Below are positions 47,351-59,038 of a stretch of 64,000 nt of DNA, in pieces (position 1 is the stretch's first letter; each line of letters starts with the position of its first letter). The translations under genes and the position numbers were made by a program. The notes beneath the pieces are model-generated. The model searched no databases and was not told the DNA's origin. It was given only the letters and a program-made list of their open reading frames with translations. Source of the stretch: Argopecten irradians (taxonomy: Eukaryota > Mollusca > Bivalvia > Pectinida > Pectinidae); contig NC_091144.1 in assembly GCF_041381155.1 (NCBI RefSeq), positions 35,937,262 through 36,001,261 of the forward strand, read 5' to 3'.

Positions 47351-48050
47351 TTGTGCTGTGTTAATGGTTTAAGTGCAGTTTTTAATGTGTGATTTTGATT
47401 TTTTTTTGTCTTTATGAGGTTATCTCGCAATACTCTGGGTATGTGGCAAGGGGGCACCTTTTGAACATATTTTTTTTACGTGATACGTGCCGTATTTGAA
47501 CAAAAAAATCAACGTGTTATTTTTTCTTCATTAATTTCTTCATTGAAAACCAAAGTTTTAATGAATTCAGCTGTGGAAATCATTTAAATGGCTCAATTAC
47601 CTTATAAACGTTAGTTACAACACAGAAAGTATCTATTTTGAAATTATTGTTTTTCATGCCTTTTGTATGTTTAGTTGGAAATATAGCTAGAAATAACTTA
47701 ATATACTCCATAACTAATAACACTGCTAAAATGTTAATTAGAATTGTAGACCAAAATCTGGCTACATGTAATTATAATTTTTTACGGTACTGCTAAAATT
47801 CATTTTCAGCTCTTATTTGTACATGTAAAATCAAAACCTTAACATTCAAAGTACAATAATCATCAAAATGTTAGTAACTTTGGGTGATGAATACGATATT
47901 AAAAGCTCATCTTGATCCGTGAGTATTAAAAATAAGGCACATGTAACGTTTAAGCTAATAAAATTCATTCTTTATTTCATATTTATTTATAATGGCTTTT
48001 GCTTGTTTGAATTACAAATTGATTTTTCAAGCAAAGTTGCCCATTTTGTT
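47351..48050. other. No recognisable gene
   Basis: AT-rich spacer without supported exons. Confidence 0.4.
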
Positions 48051-48051
48051 A

Positions 48052-48395
48052 AGTTTGTTTTTGTTTGTTTGATTAATTAACGTCCTATTCACAGCTACAT
48101 TATATGGTCATGTAAGGACGGTCTCCCGTGTATGCTTTGTTGCATGTATGTTGTGCGGGGTGCGTGTTTTGGAAGACTGCGGTATATTCATGTTGTGTCT
48201 CCTTGTATAGTGGTACTGTTGCCCATTTTATAGTGTTATATCAATGAAGCATGCCGCCGAAAACACCAAGCAACACACCCCACCCGGTCACATTATACTG
48301 ACAACGGGCGAACCAGTCGTCCCACTCCTTGTACACTGAGCGCCAAGCGCGAGCAGAAACTACCACTTTTATAGACCTCCGTGTATTTTGTTAAG
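48052..48395 (-). repeat. SINE, reverse orientation
   Basis: GTTTGTTTGATTAATTAACG through AAGGACGGTCTCCCGTG, GAAGCATGCCGCCGAAAAC, GACAACGGGCGAACCAGTCG to TTTATAGACC; the head is truncated. Confidence 0.8.
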
Positions 48396-48459
48396 GAAGT
48401 GTTCACATTAGGTTCGACATACTTAGTAGCTCTTTTCTAGCTATTTACATTTAGTTTTA

Positions 48460-48935
48460 TTAAATGTACGTTCTCTTAACAGCCAGGGTCATTTAAGGAT
48501 GGATGTGGTGTTGTGTGTGTCCTGTGAGAAGTGAAAGAAGCGATTTCTACGACATTGCGGTACATTCGTGTTGTGTCATCTTGTATAGTGCAACTCTTGT
48601 CCTTTTTACAGTGCTATATCACTGAAGCATGCAACCGAAGACTCAAAGTAACACGCCCCATACGGTCACGTTATCGTGACAAAGGGTAAACCAGTCGTCC
48701 ACCTCCGGGTATGCTGAGCATTAGGCAGGAGCAGAAACTACCACTTTAATAGACTATAGTGTGTCTCGGTCAAGGGACGGAACCCCGCCAAAAGTGAGGC
48801 GATGTCAAGGGAGACGTCAGAAAAAAAGAAAGTTATTTAGGAAGATGAGAAAAGATAAGATTAAATTCAGTTGCCTATTACGATCATGCACTAGGGGCAA
48901 CAGGTACATTTTTAACGCCCTTCCTGCAGAACCAG
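48460..48935 (-). repeat. SINE, reverse orientation, near full length
   Basis: Blocks from AACAGCCAGGGTCATTTAAG through GGTGTGTCTCGGTCAAGG, GTGAGGCGATGTCAAGGGAG and the antisense head TACGATCATGCACTAGGGGC to CCTTCCTGCAG. Confidence 0.75.
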
Positions 48936-49450
48936 GAACACGATTCATTTTCGCATTTGGTTATATTCGCGTCTGTCTCGTGGTATTTCACGTTTTGTTT
49001 GCTTCATTTTTTCCAGAGATATATTTTTCCTGGTCATATTTGTCCGTTTGTATGTCGTTATCGCGTTGCTACGGAGACCATAAGTTTTATTGAACCTCGT
49101 TTCTGTGGTTGCACGAAGGGAGTGATTTCTGAAGTAACCTATGAAGCCCGGAGTCTCCATGATCGTTGTTACAACTTCGGTAAGTTTATCGATAGAGTAA
49201 ACCAGGAACTGTCGCCAGAGTGACCGGCTGATAAAATCCTCCGTCTGCATTTAGTCATACCTCTCCATTAATAGGGGACATTGCAGAACCCTATACAGTT
49301 TAATCAACTCCCCTTTATCACACGGTTCTGTCTATAAGTAGGGATATAAGATTGTCACCTATTGAACGGAGTGGTTATAAGGATCTATATTTTAATCAGA
49401 TTGTCTAAACTACTTTGGTGGTTTAGGGGGAGTTCGCCGGACAAATTTGT
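48936..49450. other. Unassigned, several overlapping ORFs
   Basis: Three ORFs of 88-110 codons overlap on both strands between 48761 and 49250; part of this is SINE. No domain is recognised. One donor-like ACTTCGGTAAGT is seen near 49170. Confidence 0.35.
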
Positions 49451-49454
49451 GTCT

Positions 49455-50776
49455 ATAGACAGACAGACGGAGAGTCCTATTCCAATATACACCGCATTAA
49501 CTAGCGGGGCAGTAATTAGTATTGGTCGAGCTTTTCATTTTATTTTATTTCCGAGTCACAAGAATTCGCCTTCCACTTGTGGTATAAACCAAGACCGTCA
49601 ATACTTTTTTCCCGTTGTTTGTTTGAAACAAATGTTGTCGGTACCCGACGACGGATGCAGCTTTGATGTGCGTTTCTCATATATGAAAATCGACCCTATT
49701 CGATCGTAACTTACGGAGTTATTGCCCTTTGCAATAATAATTATTGAACCTTGTGAACGCGATAAATTAAGTAAATATTAACAGAGCTTTTGCATGTAAC
49801 ATTAGAAATATCTCGGATGAGTTAGAAAATCCTCTTGATTCGACGATAATTTACGGAGTTATTGCCCTTTGCACTAATATTTATTATTGGACCTGTCCTG
49901 TTTCTCTTCTTCCTAACTGACTTTATATTCCCTAATGTCTCCCTTGGCACCGCCTCACTTTTGGCCTTGAGATGAACATTCGCCCCTGTGAGGAAGGCTC
50001 TTGGTTCTGCCCCCTTGCCGAGACAGACCAAAGTCTTTAAAAGTGGTAGTTTCTGCTCCTGCTTAGCGCTTAGCATACGGGGAGTGAGACGACTGGTTCG
50101 CCCGTTGTCAGTATAATGTGACCGGGTGGGGTGTGTTGCTTGGTATCTTCGGTTGCATGCTTCAGTGATATAGCACTATAAAAAGGGCAATAATTCCACT
50201 ATACAAGAAGACACAACATGAATATACCGCAGTCTCCCAAAACACGCACTTTGCAAAACATACTTGGAGGCCATCCTTACATGATCATAGCTATTATAGG
50301 ACGTTTATTAATCAAACAAACAAACAAAGAATACTATAACTTGAATAAATATGCTTTCAGCTTCATGAAACTTTGTAACTAAACTCAAATTGGAAAGATC
50401 TCAGATAATTACGAAAAGCGACCTGTCTGGATAGTAACTTACGAAGTTATTGGCCTTTGCAATTATAATAATTGCATCTTGTGAACATAACTTGAATAAA
50501 TATGCACTCAGCTTCATGAAACTTTGTATTTAGACTAGAATTGGAGAAATATCTGAAGTTCGAAAATCGACCTGAGTAGATTGTAACTTACGAAGTTATT
50601 GCCCTTTGCAATTATAATTATTGAATCTTGTGAATACTGTTAATGAAACTTTGTATAAAGACCTATTAAATGTATGTTCCTATTTCGTGAACAAAAGACA
50701 TCAGTTAGCTAGTAAATTACATGACCAATTTGTATCAAATACCAGGTGACCGTTAAGGCCCATGGGTCTCTTGTTT
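49455..50776 (-). mobile_element. Helitron-like tandem-core element, reverse orientation, with SINE inside
   Basis: Read on minus, the 5' end is ACAAGAGACCCATGGGCC then TTAACGGTCACCTGG (50740-50774), the same class of end as at 11471. About four diverged cores follow, marked by AACTTACG(A/G)AGTTATT(G)CC at 50590, 50437, 49850 and 49709, and an AGACAGACAGACGG tract at 49454 at the far end. A SINE is inserted in one core. Confidence 0.65.
49899..50329 (+). repeat. SINE inside the Helitron-like element
   Basis: TTCTCTTCTTCCTAACTGAC to the (CAAA)n tail; the head is missing. The CATACATG stretch before GGAGGCC is also partly deleted. Confidence 0.8.
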
Positions 50777-50970
50777 TTCTTTCTTGCTAGAAGCCATTTC
50801 AACGTATTTAAAATACGCTATGTTTAATATTATAACAATCACTTGTGAAATTGGAACTCTCATTTTTTGCATTCAGATGGCAAGTAGCCTGACGGTTGGT
50901 TTTTAATACAAACGGTATGAAAACAATGATCAAGTAAAAGCGGTGTTTTAAACTAACCGATTTGAAGTTA

Positions 50971-51331
50971 AAGATGATCCACCGCTGACAAATGGCATTT
51001 TTCACCATCAAAAACAGGAGCAGACGATTTAGTAGTTTTCTTCAGTTACAAAAGTGTCTTAATGTACACCATTACCACCATTGAAAAGTTTGAGCTTCTA
51101 ATTTTACATGAAGTTAAAGATATGGAAAATAATTAATTGCGTCCCGAAAAAAATCCGTGGCACTAAATCCTATATGGAATGAAGTATTGATTGCGTATGC
51201 ATCGAAGGCGAAATGAATTATTTTATATAATTTTTTGTGTTAATTAGGCATATTTATACAGAATTAAACACCAGTTATTGTTCAAGTGATGAATATCATT
51301 TATGCTCTGTCGGCGCTGGAGCATCTTTAAA
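50971..51331 (+). mobile_element. GATGCTCCACC inverted-repeat element, well preserved
   Basis: AAAGATGATCCACCGCTGAC at the left, GTCGGCGCTGGAGCATCTTT at the right, with the same interior as 38448-38808. 361 bp, non-coding. Confidence 0.8.
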
Positions 51332-52395
51332 CGACAGTAGACAACAAAGAAAATGAAAGAATGTTGTTGGAGAGTATGTTTAATTTCATACAATTAAGTA
51401 GATTGATCGGGAAACTGTTTGTAGAGAGAAAAGAGAACCCTGTCGTACACCTCACCTATGCAATTTCAATTTAGGCATAGCACAGAACCCTGCGACGTTA
51501 TAAAACTCAAATTGTATACACATCTCTGTCAACTGATATATATTGAACATGGTATGAATTCTGGTAAAAAATGATAATCTTTTATTACTGAAATTACATT
51601 TGTTTTTTTTTCTTCAAGTTTTTAAGTAAAAAAAATGCAAAAGATGGCCTTAAAATACTGAAACTTTACACAGAAGAAGAAAATTATACAGACAAGTAAT
51701 GACAATTGTCACTGGATACAATAACACAGCATCAACACTGGGCGAGTGGGGTTCTAAGGAGTTTGCTTTCACCTCTCGGGAGTCAACTCGCCCAAAGATG
51801 ATGCTCTGAAGTCCGTGACCATTATCGGCGTAGTTTACACCTGGTCATGCTAGTACTCGGGCGTATCATACGAACCCATACTCGCGTGTGAGCGTAGACT
51901 ACGACTGCCCATATCGGCATTATATGCACATTTAGCATATTCACCACGAAGATTAACATCTTCATATATATATATTTCATATCTCTTCTATAGAATATTC
52001 CATAGCATTTTCAGTTATTACAGCTATTGTAAACCGTGGTTTACAATGATACATATAAGTTTATCTACAGTTGCATATTCATCTACAGTGCATGTCATCT
52101 ACAACAATAATCAACAACCACAGTGATTGACCCACCGGAATAACAAACGTCCGTTCAGTTAACCAGCAAGGTAAGAAAAGAGCGCGCACATGCCACACGT
52201 GACCCTCGTCCGCAGGACTCGCTGACGTCACAGGTTTCGTGGTTCACAACACAGCTATATTTACATCTATACCTGTTTAGTTATTGCTATTAAAAGCTTA
52301 CGTTACCCGAGTAATATGCCTCGTGTTAATACTTGGTGAGAAACGTTCTTATAGTTTTTTGATAAGGCTTTTTGATTTTATAACATATGTCACCA
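51332..52395. other. Unassigned DNA with a hairpin and a CRE-like site
   Basis: Inverted arms at 51729-51747 and 51786-51804 (GCATCA...GGGCGAGT) could form a hairpin. A GC-richer stretch at 52180-52240 contains TGACGTCA (CRE consensus). No exon is supported. Confidence 0.35.
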
Positions 52396-52401
52396 TGATC
52401 G

Positions 52402-52718
52402 AACCTGGTCGAGACACACAAAAGTCTTTGGTAGTTTTTATTCCTGCATAGCGCTCAGCATAAAGGGAGTGGAACGACTTATTCGACCGTTGTCAGTGTA
52501 ATGTAACTGGGTGGGATGTGTTGCTCTGGGTGATATGGCACTATAAAAAGAATAAGGATTCCACTATACAAGAAGACACGGCACGAATATACCGCAGTCT
52601 CCCAAAACACGCACCTCACATAACATACACGCAATACATCGCATACATGGGAGGCCATTCTTACATGACCCTGGCTGTTTATAGGACGTTACTTTAATCA
52701 ATCAAATAAACAAACAAC
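52402..52718 (+). repeat. SINE, diverged
   Basis: ATCGAACCTGGTCGAGACAC through AACGACTTATTCGACCG to ATAGGACGTTACTTTAATC and a short CAAA tail. Confidence 0.7.
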
Positions 52719-53095
52719 GATTCAAAGTATGTCCGATTGTTATCAGAGAGGCAATAGCTATCTTATTCTCCGAATTCGCTCAGATATTTGGAGAGTTACT
52801 GGGGCCGGAGCAGGTTGTCTAGCCGCGGGGACGTCTTGATCTGATGAAAGACATCTCCTCGCCAACAACAGGTTGTGTGTCGGTACACAAGCTATTCCGG
52901 CTAATACTTATATCATTATTAACTATGAACATGATAACTTTTACTGACGGTGAATGCAAATCCAAAATTAAATGTTAATAAGGAAAAAAAGGATAGACAA
53001 GATACTATATTAAATGTATATAGTATAAACGGTACACATTAAAACTAAAAACAAGAGTTCCAAAAGTTACTTCCACCAGAACATTTTATTTCAAT
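52719..53095. other. No recognisable feature
   Basis: Spacer before the tandem duplication. Confidence 0.4.
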
Positions 53096-53202
53096 TGAAA
53101 ACGATCGAAAGCATCCGCTACACAAGATATTGACGTATTCCCGTGGACCCTGCTTTCAGGAGCCCCATTTTCCCCCTCTTCTTTTTATCCTTTTTTTTTT
53201 TA

Positions 53203-53856
53203 AAGTTGTTACACCGCTAATTGCTATTTTTCAGTAACAAAGGTTATTTACTTTAATCATTACTAACGGTTAAGCTTATTTTACTTCAGAATAAATGTAT
53301 TTACAATAATTAAATAAATCCGAAAAAATATGGCTTGATGTCTTATATGGAATTAGGTACTAATTGCCAAGACAACAAAAGCAAAACATTTTATATGTAT
53401 TTTTGTGTTAATTAAACACTATAATGCACAATGTTTGTGTTGGCCTTGAGTTGAGCGTTCGCCCCTGTGAGGAAGGTTCTGGGTTCTGTCCCCTGGCCGA
53501 GACACACCAAAGTGTATAATAGTGGTATTTTCTGCTCCTGCTAAGCTTTCGGCATATAGGGAGTGGGACGACTAGTTCGCCCGTTGTCGGTATAATTTGA
53601 CCGGGTGGGGTTTGTGGATTAGTGTCTTCGGCAGCATGCTTCAGTGATATAGCACTATAAAAAGGGCAAACGTTCCACTATACAAGACACAACATGAATA
53701 TACCGCAGTCTTCCAAAACACACAACTCGCACAACATACACACAACACAGCGCATACATGGAAGGCCGTCCTTACACGACTATAGGTGTTAATAGGACGT
53801 TAATTAATCAAACAAACAAACAAAACAAAGTTCTATCGGCGGTGGAGCATCTTTAA
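53203..53856 (+). mobile_element. GATGCTCCACC-family element split by a SINE (unit 1)
   Basis: The diverged left part at 53203-53436 and the right end TCGGCGGTGGAGCATCTTTA at 53837-53856 flank a SINE at 53437-53825, which runs from TTGGCCTTGAGTTGAGCG to the CAAA tail. Confidence 0.75.
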
Positions 53857-54179
53857 TATATATTTAGCACCAACTTGAAATACATAACAAATGTATGAAA
53901 TAATTTGCAAAAATAGCATGTTCATATATACCATATCTCTTTGAATATAAAGTAAGTGCGTAATCACTAAAACTTAATACTACTTTTCGTGAAAATTTAC
54001 ATGACAAACATTACAAATGTAAGCTTGTACAAATAATAATAGTCCTCTATATATTCGTGTCCTCATAACGTACACAGAAATACGGGATTATTCACTTTCG
54101 CCGAAGAAACTCGTTTTTTCGGTACAATTTGACATTTCCACATCTGGTCATCCTTCAGCTCAGGGAAGAAATATAATAC

Positions 54180-54266
54180 GTACCGTGTCAAGTAGTTTTC
54201 CTTATTGGATCTAGTTCTTTCTTCCTCAGTATGCCACCCAAAAGTAAGAAAAGTGCTGTCTAACAT
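54180..54266 (-). other. Conserved ORF start with donor, unit 1
   Basis: ATG-initiated frame MLDSTFLTFGWHTEEERTR... of 28 codons ends at a good donor (CACG then GTACGT). The same frame is kept in unit 2 (56521-56435) with one residue change. Could be a first exon. An in-frame stop lies just upstream; no partner exon is proven. Confidence 0.35.
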
Positions 54267-54659
54267 TGTCCGAACCTACTAATTCGCTGTATAAAGAACA
54301 GCTAATGTTTTTCGCGAAATTCCCTGGTCCGGTACTACGTCTCTGAGGGCAGAATTGGTGTTATTGCTGGTGGTGGGTCATTCAAACGTTGTGTTGGAGT
54401 ACACAAACTGCAAGAACACGTGAAACATTTTAGTAACCATAAAAGGCGCATAACACAATGTGGTGGATATACAAATGTAGAAGTGAGAATTTACTTGAAA
54501 TAATGATCATATATATTCATGTAGTTAACTGATAACCGCAAAAAATGTATAAGACTCTTGAAAACGTGGACTAATCTACATAGGCGTCACAAAATGTAAC
54601 TCGTTTTATTTGTACAATACATTGTATTACAATACGTACATTTTGTTATCCTGACTGTA

Positions 54660-54903
54660 GGACGTTGTCAGTATAATGTGACCGGTTGGGTTGTGTTGCT
54701 TGGTGTCTTCGGCGGCATGCTTCAGTGAAATAGCACTATATAAAACGACAATAGTTCCACTATACAAGAAGATACAACACGAATATACCGCAGTCCCCCA
54801 AAACACGCACCTCTCACTACATACATGCAATACACTGCATATATGGCAGGCCGTCCTTATATGACCATAGCTGTTAATAGGACGTTAATTAATCAAACAA
54901 GAA
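54660..54903 (+). repeat. SINE, 5'-truncated (unit 1)
   Basis: GACGTTGTCAGTATAATGTG to TTAATTAATCAAACAAG. The matching copy in unit 2 is split by a 1.5-kb insertion. Confidence 0.8.
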
Positions 54904-55156
54904 CATCTCTATTCTTCCTAACATTAAAGTAAAAAACCATGATTAGTACAGATATCATGCCATTTTCGAAATATGAAAATTGTGTGATATTTTAAAAGAT
55001 GATTCCTTTACACTTAACACAAAATGTACTAAACTGGTGTCATCTGATAAAAAATGTAGATACTTATAGTCACTTGCGTGTGAGTCTATTTCATGGTAAT
55101 GAATAATGTGATCTAGAGTTGGTCAGTAAAATGTAACTCCAGGGGTAAAATCTTAC

Positions 55157-55228
55157 CATGGCTATTCCAAGGCAACCGCAAATGCTGATACATGTTACCG
55201 TGAATACTGCCAGTCTTATAAAGGTTAC
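55157..55228 (-). CDS. 72-bp transmembrane exon cassette, copy A
   Basis: Acceptor TTTGCAG, 24 codons, donor GTAAGA, phase 0 at both ends. It encodes VTFIRLAVFTVTCISICGCL then GIAM, hydrophobic and long enough for one membrane helix. Near-identical cassettes lie at 58967-59038, 59156-59227 and 59345-59416. It may be one of several tandem exons of an unknown membrane protein on minus. Confidence 0.5.
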
Positions 55229-55448
55229 CTGCAAACACAAGAGTGACAAGAGTTCAGTAAACAAATATACACATATCGGCTTATAGCTGCTATCACTAAT
55301 ATTAGAGTTGGTCAGTAAAATGTAACTCCAGGGGTAAAATCTTATCTACGATCAAAAGCATCCGCTACACAAGATATTGACGTATTCCCGTGGACCCTGC
55401 TTTCAGGAGCCCCCATTTTCCCCCTCTTCTCTTTATCCTTTTGTTAAA

Positions 55449-56101
55449 AGTTGTTACACCGCTTATTGCTATTTTTCAGTTACAAAGGTTATTTACTTTA
55501 ATCATTGCTAACGGTTGAGCTTATTTTACTTCAGAATAAATGTATTTACAATAATTAAATAAATCCGAAAAAATATGGCTTGATGCCTTATATGGAATTA
55601 GGTACTAATTGCCAAGACAACAAAAGCAAAACATTTTATATGTATTTTTGTGTTAATTAAACACTATAATGCACAATGTTTGTGTTGGCCTTGAGTTGAG
55701 CGTTCGCCCCTGTTAGGAAGGTTCTGGGTTCTGTCCCCTGGCCGAGACACACCAAAGTGTATAATAGTGGTATTTTCTGCTCCTGCTAAGCTTTCGGCAT
55801 ACAGGGAGTGGGACGACTGGTTCGCCCGTTGTCAGTATAATGTGACCGGGTGGGGTGTGTTGCTTGGTGTCTTCGGCGGCATGCTTCAGTGATATAGCAC
55901 TATAAAAAGGGCAACAGTTCCACTATACAAGACACATCATGAATATACCGCATTCTTCCAAAACACACAACTCGCACAACATACACACAACACAGCGCAT
56001 ACATGAGAGGCCGTCCTTACACGACTATAGGTGTTAATAGGACGTTAATTAATCAAACAAACAAACAAAACAAAGTTCTATCGGCGGTGGAGCACCTTTA
56101 A
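55449..56101 (+). mobile_element. GATGCTCCACC-family element split by a SINE (unit 2)
   Basis: Same nested arrangement as 53203-53856; the SINE occupies 55682-56075. The shared nesting shows the SINE inserted before the segment duplicated. Confidence 0.75.
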
Positions 56102-56434
56102 TATATACTTAGCACCAACTTGAAATACATAACAATACCATTCAAATGTATGAAATAATTTACAAAAATAGCATGTTCATATATACCATATCTCTTTGAA
56201 TATAAAGTAAGTGCGTAATCACTAAAACTAAATACTACTTTTCGTGAAAATTTACATGACAAACATTACAAATGTAAGCTTGTACAAATAATAATTGTCC
56301 TCTATATATTCGTGTCCTCATAACGTACACAGAAATACGGGATTATTCACTTTCGCCGAAGAAACTCGTTTTTTGGTACAATTTGACATTTCCACATCTG
56401 GTCATCCTTCAGCTCAGGGAAGAAATATACGTAC

Positions 56435-56521
56435 CGTGTCAAGTAGTTTTCCTTATTGGATCTAGTTCTTTCTTCCTCAGTATGCCACCCCAAAGTAAGA
56501 AAAGTGCTGTCTAACATTGTC
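56435..56521 (-). other. Conserved ORF start with donor, unit 2
   Basis: MLDSTFLTLGWHTEEERTR..., the counterpart of 54266-54180, again ending at CACG then GTACGT. Confidence 0.35.
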
Positions 56522-56893
56522 CGGACCTACTACTTCGCGGTATAAAGAACAGCTAATGTTTTTCGCGAAATTCCCTGGTCCGGTACTATGTCTCTGAGGG
56601 CAGAATTGGTGTTATTGCTGGTGCCGGGTCATTGAAACCTTGTGTTGGAGTACACAAACTGCAAGAACATGTGCAACATTTTAGTAACCATAAAAGGCGT
56701 ATAACACAATATGCGGTGGATATACAACTGTAGAAGTAAGAGTTTACTTGAAATAATGATCATATATATTCATGTAGTTAACTGATATCGGTAAAAAATG
56801 TATAAGACTCTTGAAAACGTGGACAGGGGGGATAGGAATAATCTACATAGGCGTCACAAAATGTAACTCGTTTTATTTGTACATTACATTGTA

Positions 56894-57860
56894 TTACAAT
56901 GCGTACATTTTGTTATCCTGACTGTAGGACGTTGTCAGTATAATGTGACCGGGTGGGTTGTGTTGCTTGGTGTCTTCGGCGGCATGCTTTATCACAAGGA
57001 AATTTTGTTTTCTTCTTAAAGATGCGACTTCGTCTTGAAGCTGGTAGTTTTCAATTGCCAATCTGTCATTCTCCCTTCTGGCTCCAGCGTTGTCTTCTCT
57101 GGCCTGGTCTAAATCTATTCCTAATATACTTATTTCGAAGTCTTTTGCTTTCGTTTTCTTGTCGCGTTTCTCTATAGTTTTCTCAAATTCCTTGTGTTGA
57201 GCTGCCCATGCATTCTGTTTATTTTCTATGTTATCCGAATTGTCCAATTGCTGTTTAAGTTTACATATTTCTTCATTCATGTTAATCTTTTCTCGTTGAA
57301 GTTTTTCACATTTGTCCGAAAGTCTTTTCACTGTAATTTTCATTAGTGTATTTTGTCTCGTGATAGAATTCAGCTGAATTTGGCATTGGTCAGTGTCCAT
57401 AACTTTTAAAAATTCATCGTTCGAAAGAGTGTGAAAAGGTAAAAATAACTGTACCTGTTTTCTTTCTTTGAATTCTTTTAGTCGCAATAAATCTCTCCTC
57501 TGCTTGGCGCGGGATTTTCGTTTTTGCAAAGGTCGTGAAGAACTGGCTGATATCACGGGTGTTTACGTCACACAGTTGTTCACTCACCGCTGTTGAATTA
57601 ATCCGGGTGAAACACACATTTGCAAAATGTCCAATCTTTCCACATCGAAAACAATAAACGTGTTTTGCAAGACAAAAGCTGAGATGATTGTTGAGAAATT
57701 GTCCTCCACATCTTTAACAATTACGTCGTCCCAAATCTACACATACACGTAGGTTTCCTTCCATTCTTGGTTTATTCCAAAAACTTGCAGAGCGTGCCAT
57801 GCTGGTGTCCAACGCGGCGTTGTTCTTCGTTGCGGTTTTTTGGGGAAAATTCTCACTTAG
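56894..57860 (-). mobile_element. Zinc-knuckle and coiled-coil ORFs of an unclassified element
   Basis: On minus, a CCHC zinc knuckle (CFRCGKIGHFANVC, about 57600-57645) comes first and a basic segment (KRKSRAKQRRDLLRLKEFKE) follows. A long charged coiled coil comes next, with heptad-like LQREKINMNEEICKLKQQL and RRENDRLAIENYQLQDEVA. The coil ORF (57556-56894) starts only at GTG and ends inside a SINE, whose antisense sequence supplies its last ~31 codons (KHAAEDTKQHN...). Nucleic-acid binding is likely. The arrangement suggests a transposon-encoded accessory or ORF1/gag-type protein. No LTR, polymerase or terminal repeats were found, so the class is open and the coding region looks broken. 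It lies in the 1.5-kb insertion specific to unit 2. Confidence 0.5.
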
Positions 57861-58707
57861 CTGTTTAGGCGCGGGGATCTACGCTCATTCTCTCACCAAC
57901 TTATTATGTTGCTTTTTGATCTGAAAATACAGCAAGACAGCTTCTTAAGTTTGATGTAATTTATTTGGCGTCCTGGTAAGAAGTGAAGTATTTCGGCCAG
58001 GAACGCGTATATACAAACTTGCGATCTTGGTCAGGTGAGAATCTGATTGGTCAGTTATCATAAGACCGCGTGGGTTTAACACCTTTAGCTTAATTGACCA
58101 GCGTACTGGCTTATTACTTAATACGTAGCGTGGACAGTCCGTTCTCAACGACCGTAAACAATAACTTGTTTGTCATGGTTAAAAGCCACAAAGTGACGCG
58201 TACAAAAGATACATTAAGAAAAAGGTTACTCTATACAATTTGCCAGATTACACATCCTATTTGAGATGTTCTCAGGTACCAGGTAAATCCTTATGTCTAT
58301 AGAGACAGATTTGAGTTATTTACTTGAGAACTTAGCTAAATGGAAATTTCACAGAATTCCTTAAGCTGACACTAATACGATGTAATTGTTAGAAAATTAC
58401 AGAGAAAAATATAATTCTAATTTGTAACATTGATTTGCTATTTATCATTTTGTAATTTATTTCAAAATCAAAGTTTTAAATGAATATAATTTGATTTTTA
58501 ATTAAATATAAGTTTTATAGAAAATCGCAGATTTTCCACTATATAAAACGACAATAGTTAAACTATACAAGAAGATACAACACGAATATACCGCAGTTTC
58601 CCAAAACACGCACCTCGCACTACATACACGCAACACACCGCATACATGGGAGGTCGTCCTTATATGACCATAGCTGTTAATAGGACGTTAATTAATCAAA
58701 CAAACAA
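56929..58707 (+). repeat. SINE of unit 2, split by a ~1.55-kb insertion
   Basis: The left piece, 56929-56988, ends at CGGCGGCATGC. The right piece, 58537-58707, resumes at ACTATATAAAACGACAATAG and runs to the CAAA tail. Unit 1 has the uninterrupted sequence at 54660-54903, so the insertion is placed by comparison. Confidence 0.8.
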
Positions 58708-58966
58708 GAACATCCCTATTCTTCCTAACAATAAGGTATAAAAAAAACATGATCAGTACAGATATCATGCCATTTCCGAAATATGAAAATTGTGTGATAT
58801 TTTAAAAGATGATTCCTTTACACTTAACACAAAATGTACTAAACTGGTGTCATCTGGTAAAAAATGTAAATACTTATAGTCACTTGCGTGTGAGTCTATT
58901 TCATGGTAATGAATAACGTGATCTAGAGTTGGTCAGTAAAATGTAACTCCAGGGGTAAAATCTTAC

Positions 58967-59038
58967 CATGGCTATTCCAAGGTAACCGCAAATGCTGATA
59001 CATGTTACTGTGAACACTGCCAGTCTCATTAAGGTTAC
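58967..59038 (-). CDS. 72-bp transmembrane exon cassette, copy B
   Basis: 24 codons, VTLMRLAVFTVTCISICGYL then GIAM, between acceptor TTTACAG and donor GTAAGA. It belongs to unit 2 and is also the first of three 189-bp direct repeats. Confidence 0.5.

Larger units (their letters stand above)
53102..55340. repeat. Tandem segmental duplication, unit 1
   Basis: Begins CGATCGAAAGCATCCGCTAC and ends at AAAATCTTATCTACG, where unit 2 starts with the same GAT(C)AAAAGCATCCGCTAC. The unit carries an inverted-repeat element with a SINE inside it, a conserved ORF start (54266), a SINE (54660-54903) and one 72-bp transmembrane exon cassette. Confidence 0.85.

Noticed and set aside
47143-47457. Ser/Val/Cys-rich repeat ORF (104 codons) and its antisense partner
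   Set aside because: Both are translations of the (GACG)n/(GACA)n microsatellite.
48761-49250. Three overlapping ORFs of 88-110 codons
   Set aside because: They overlap antisense to each other and partly cover a SINE; no domain recognised.
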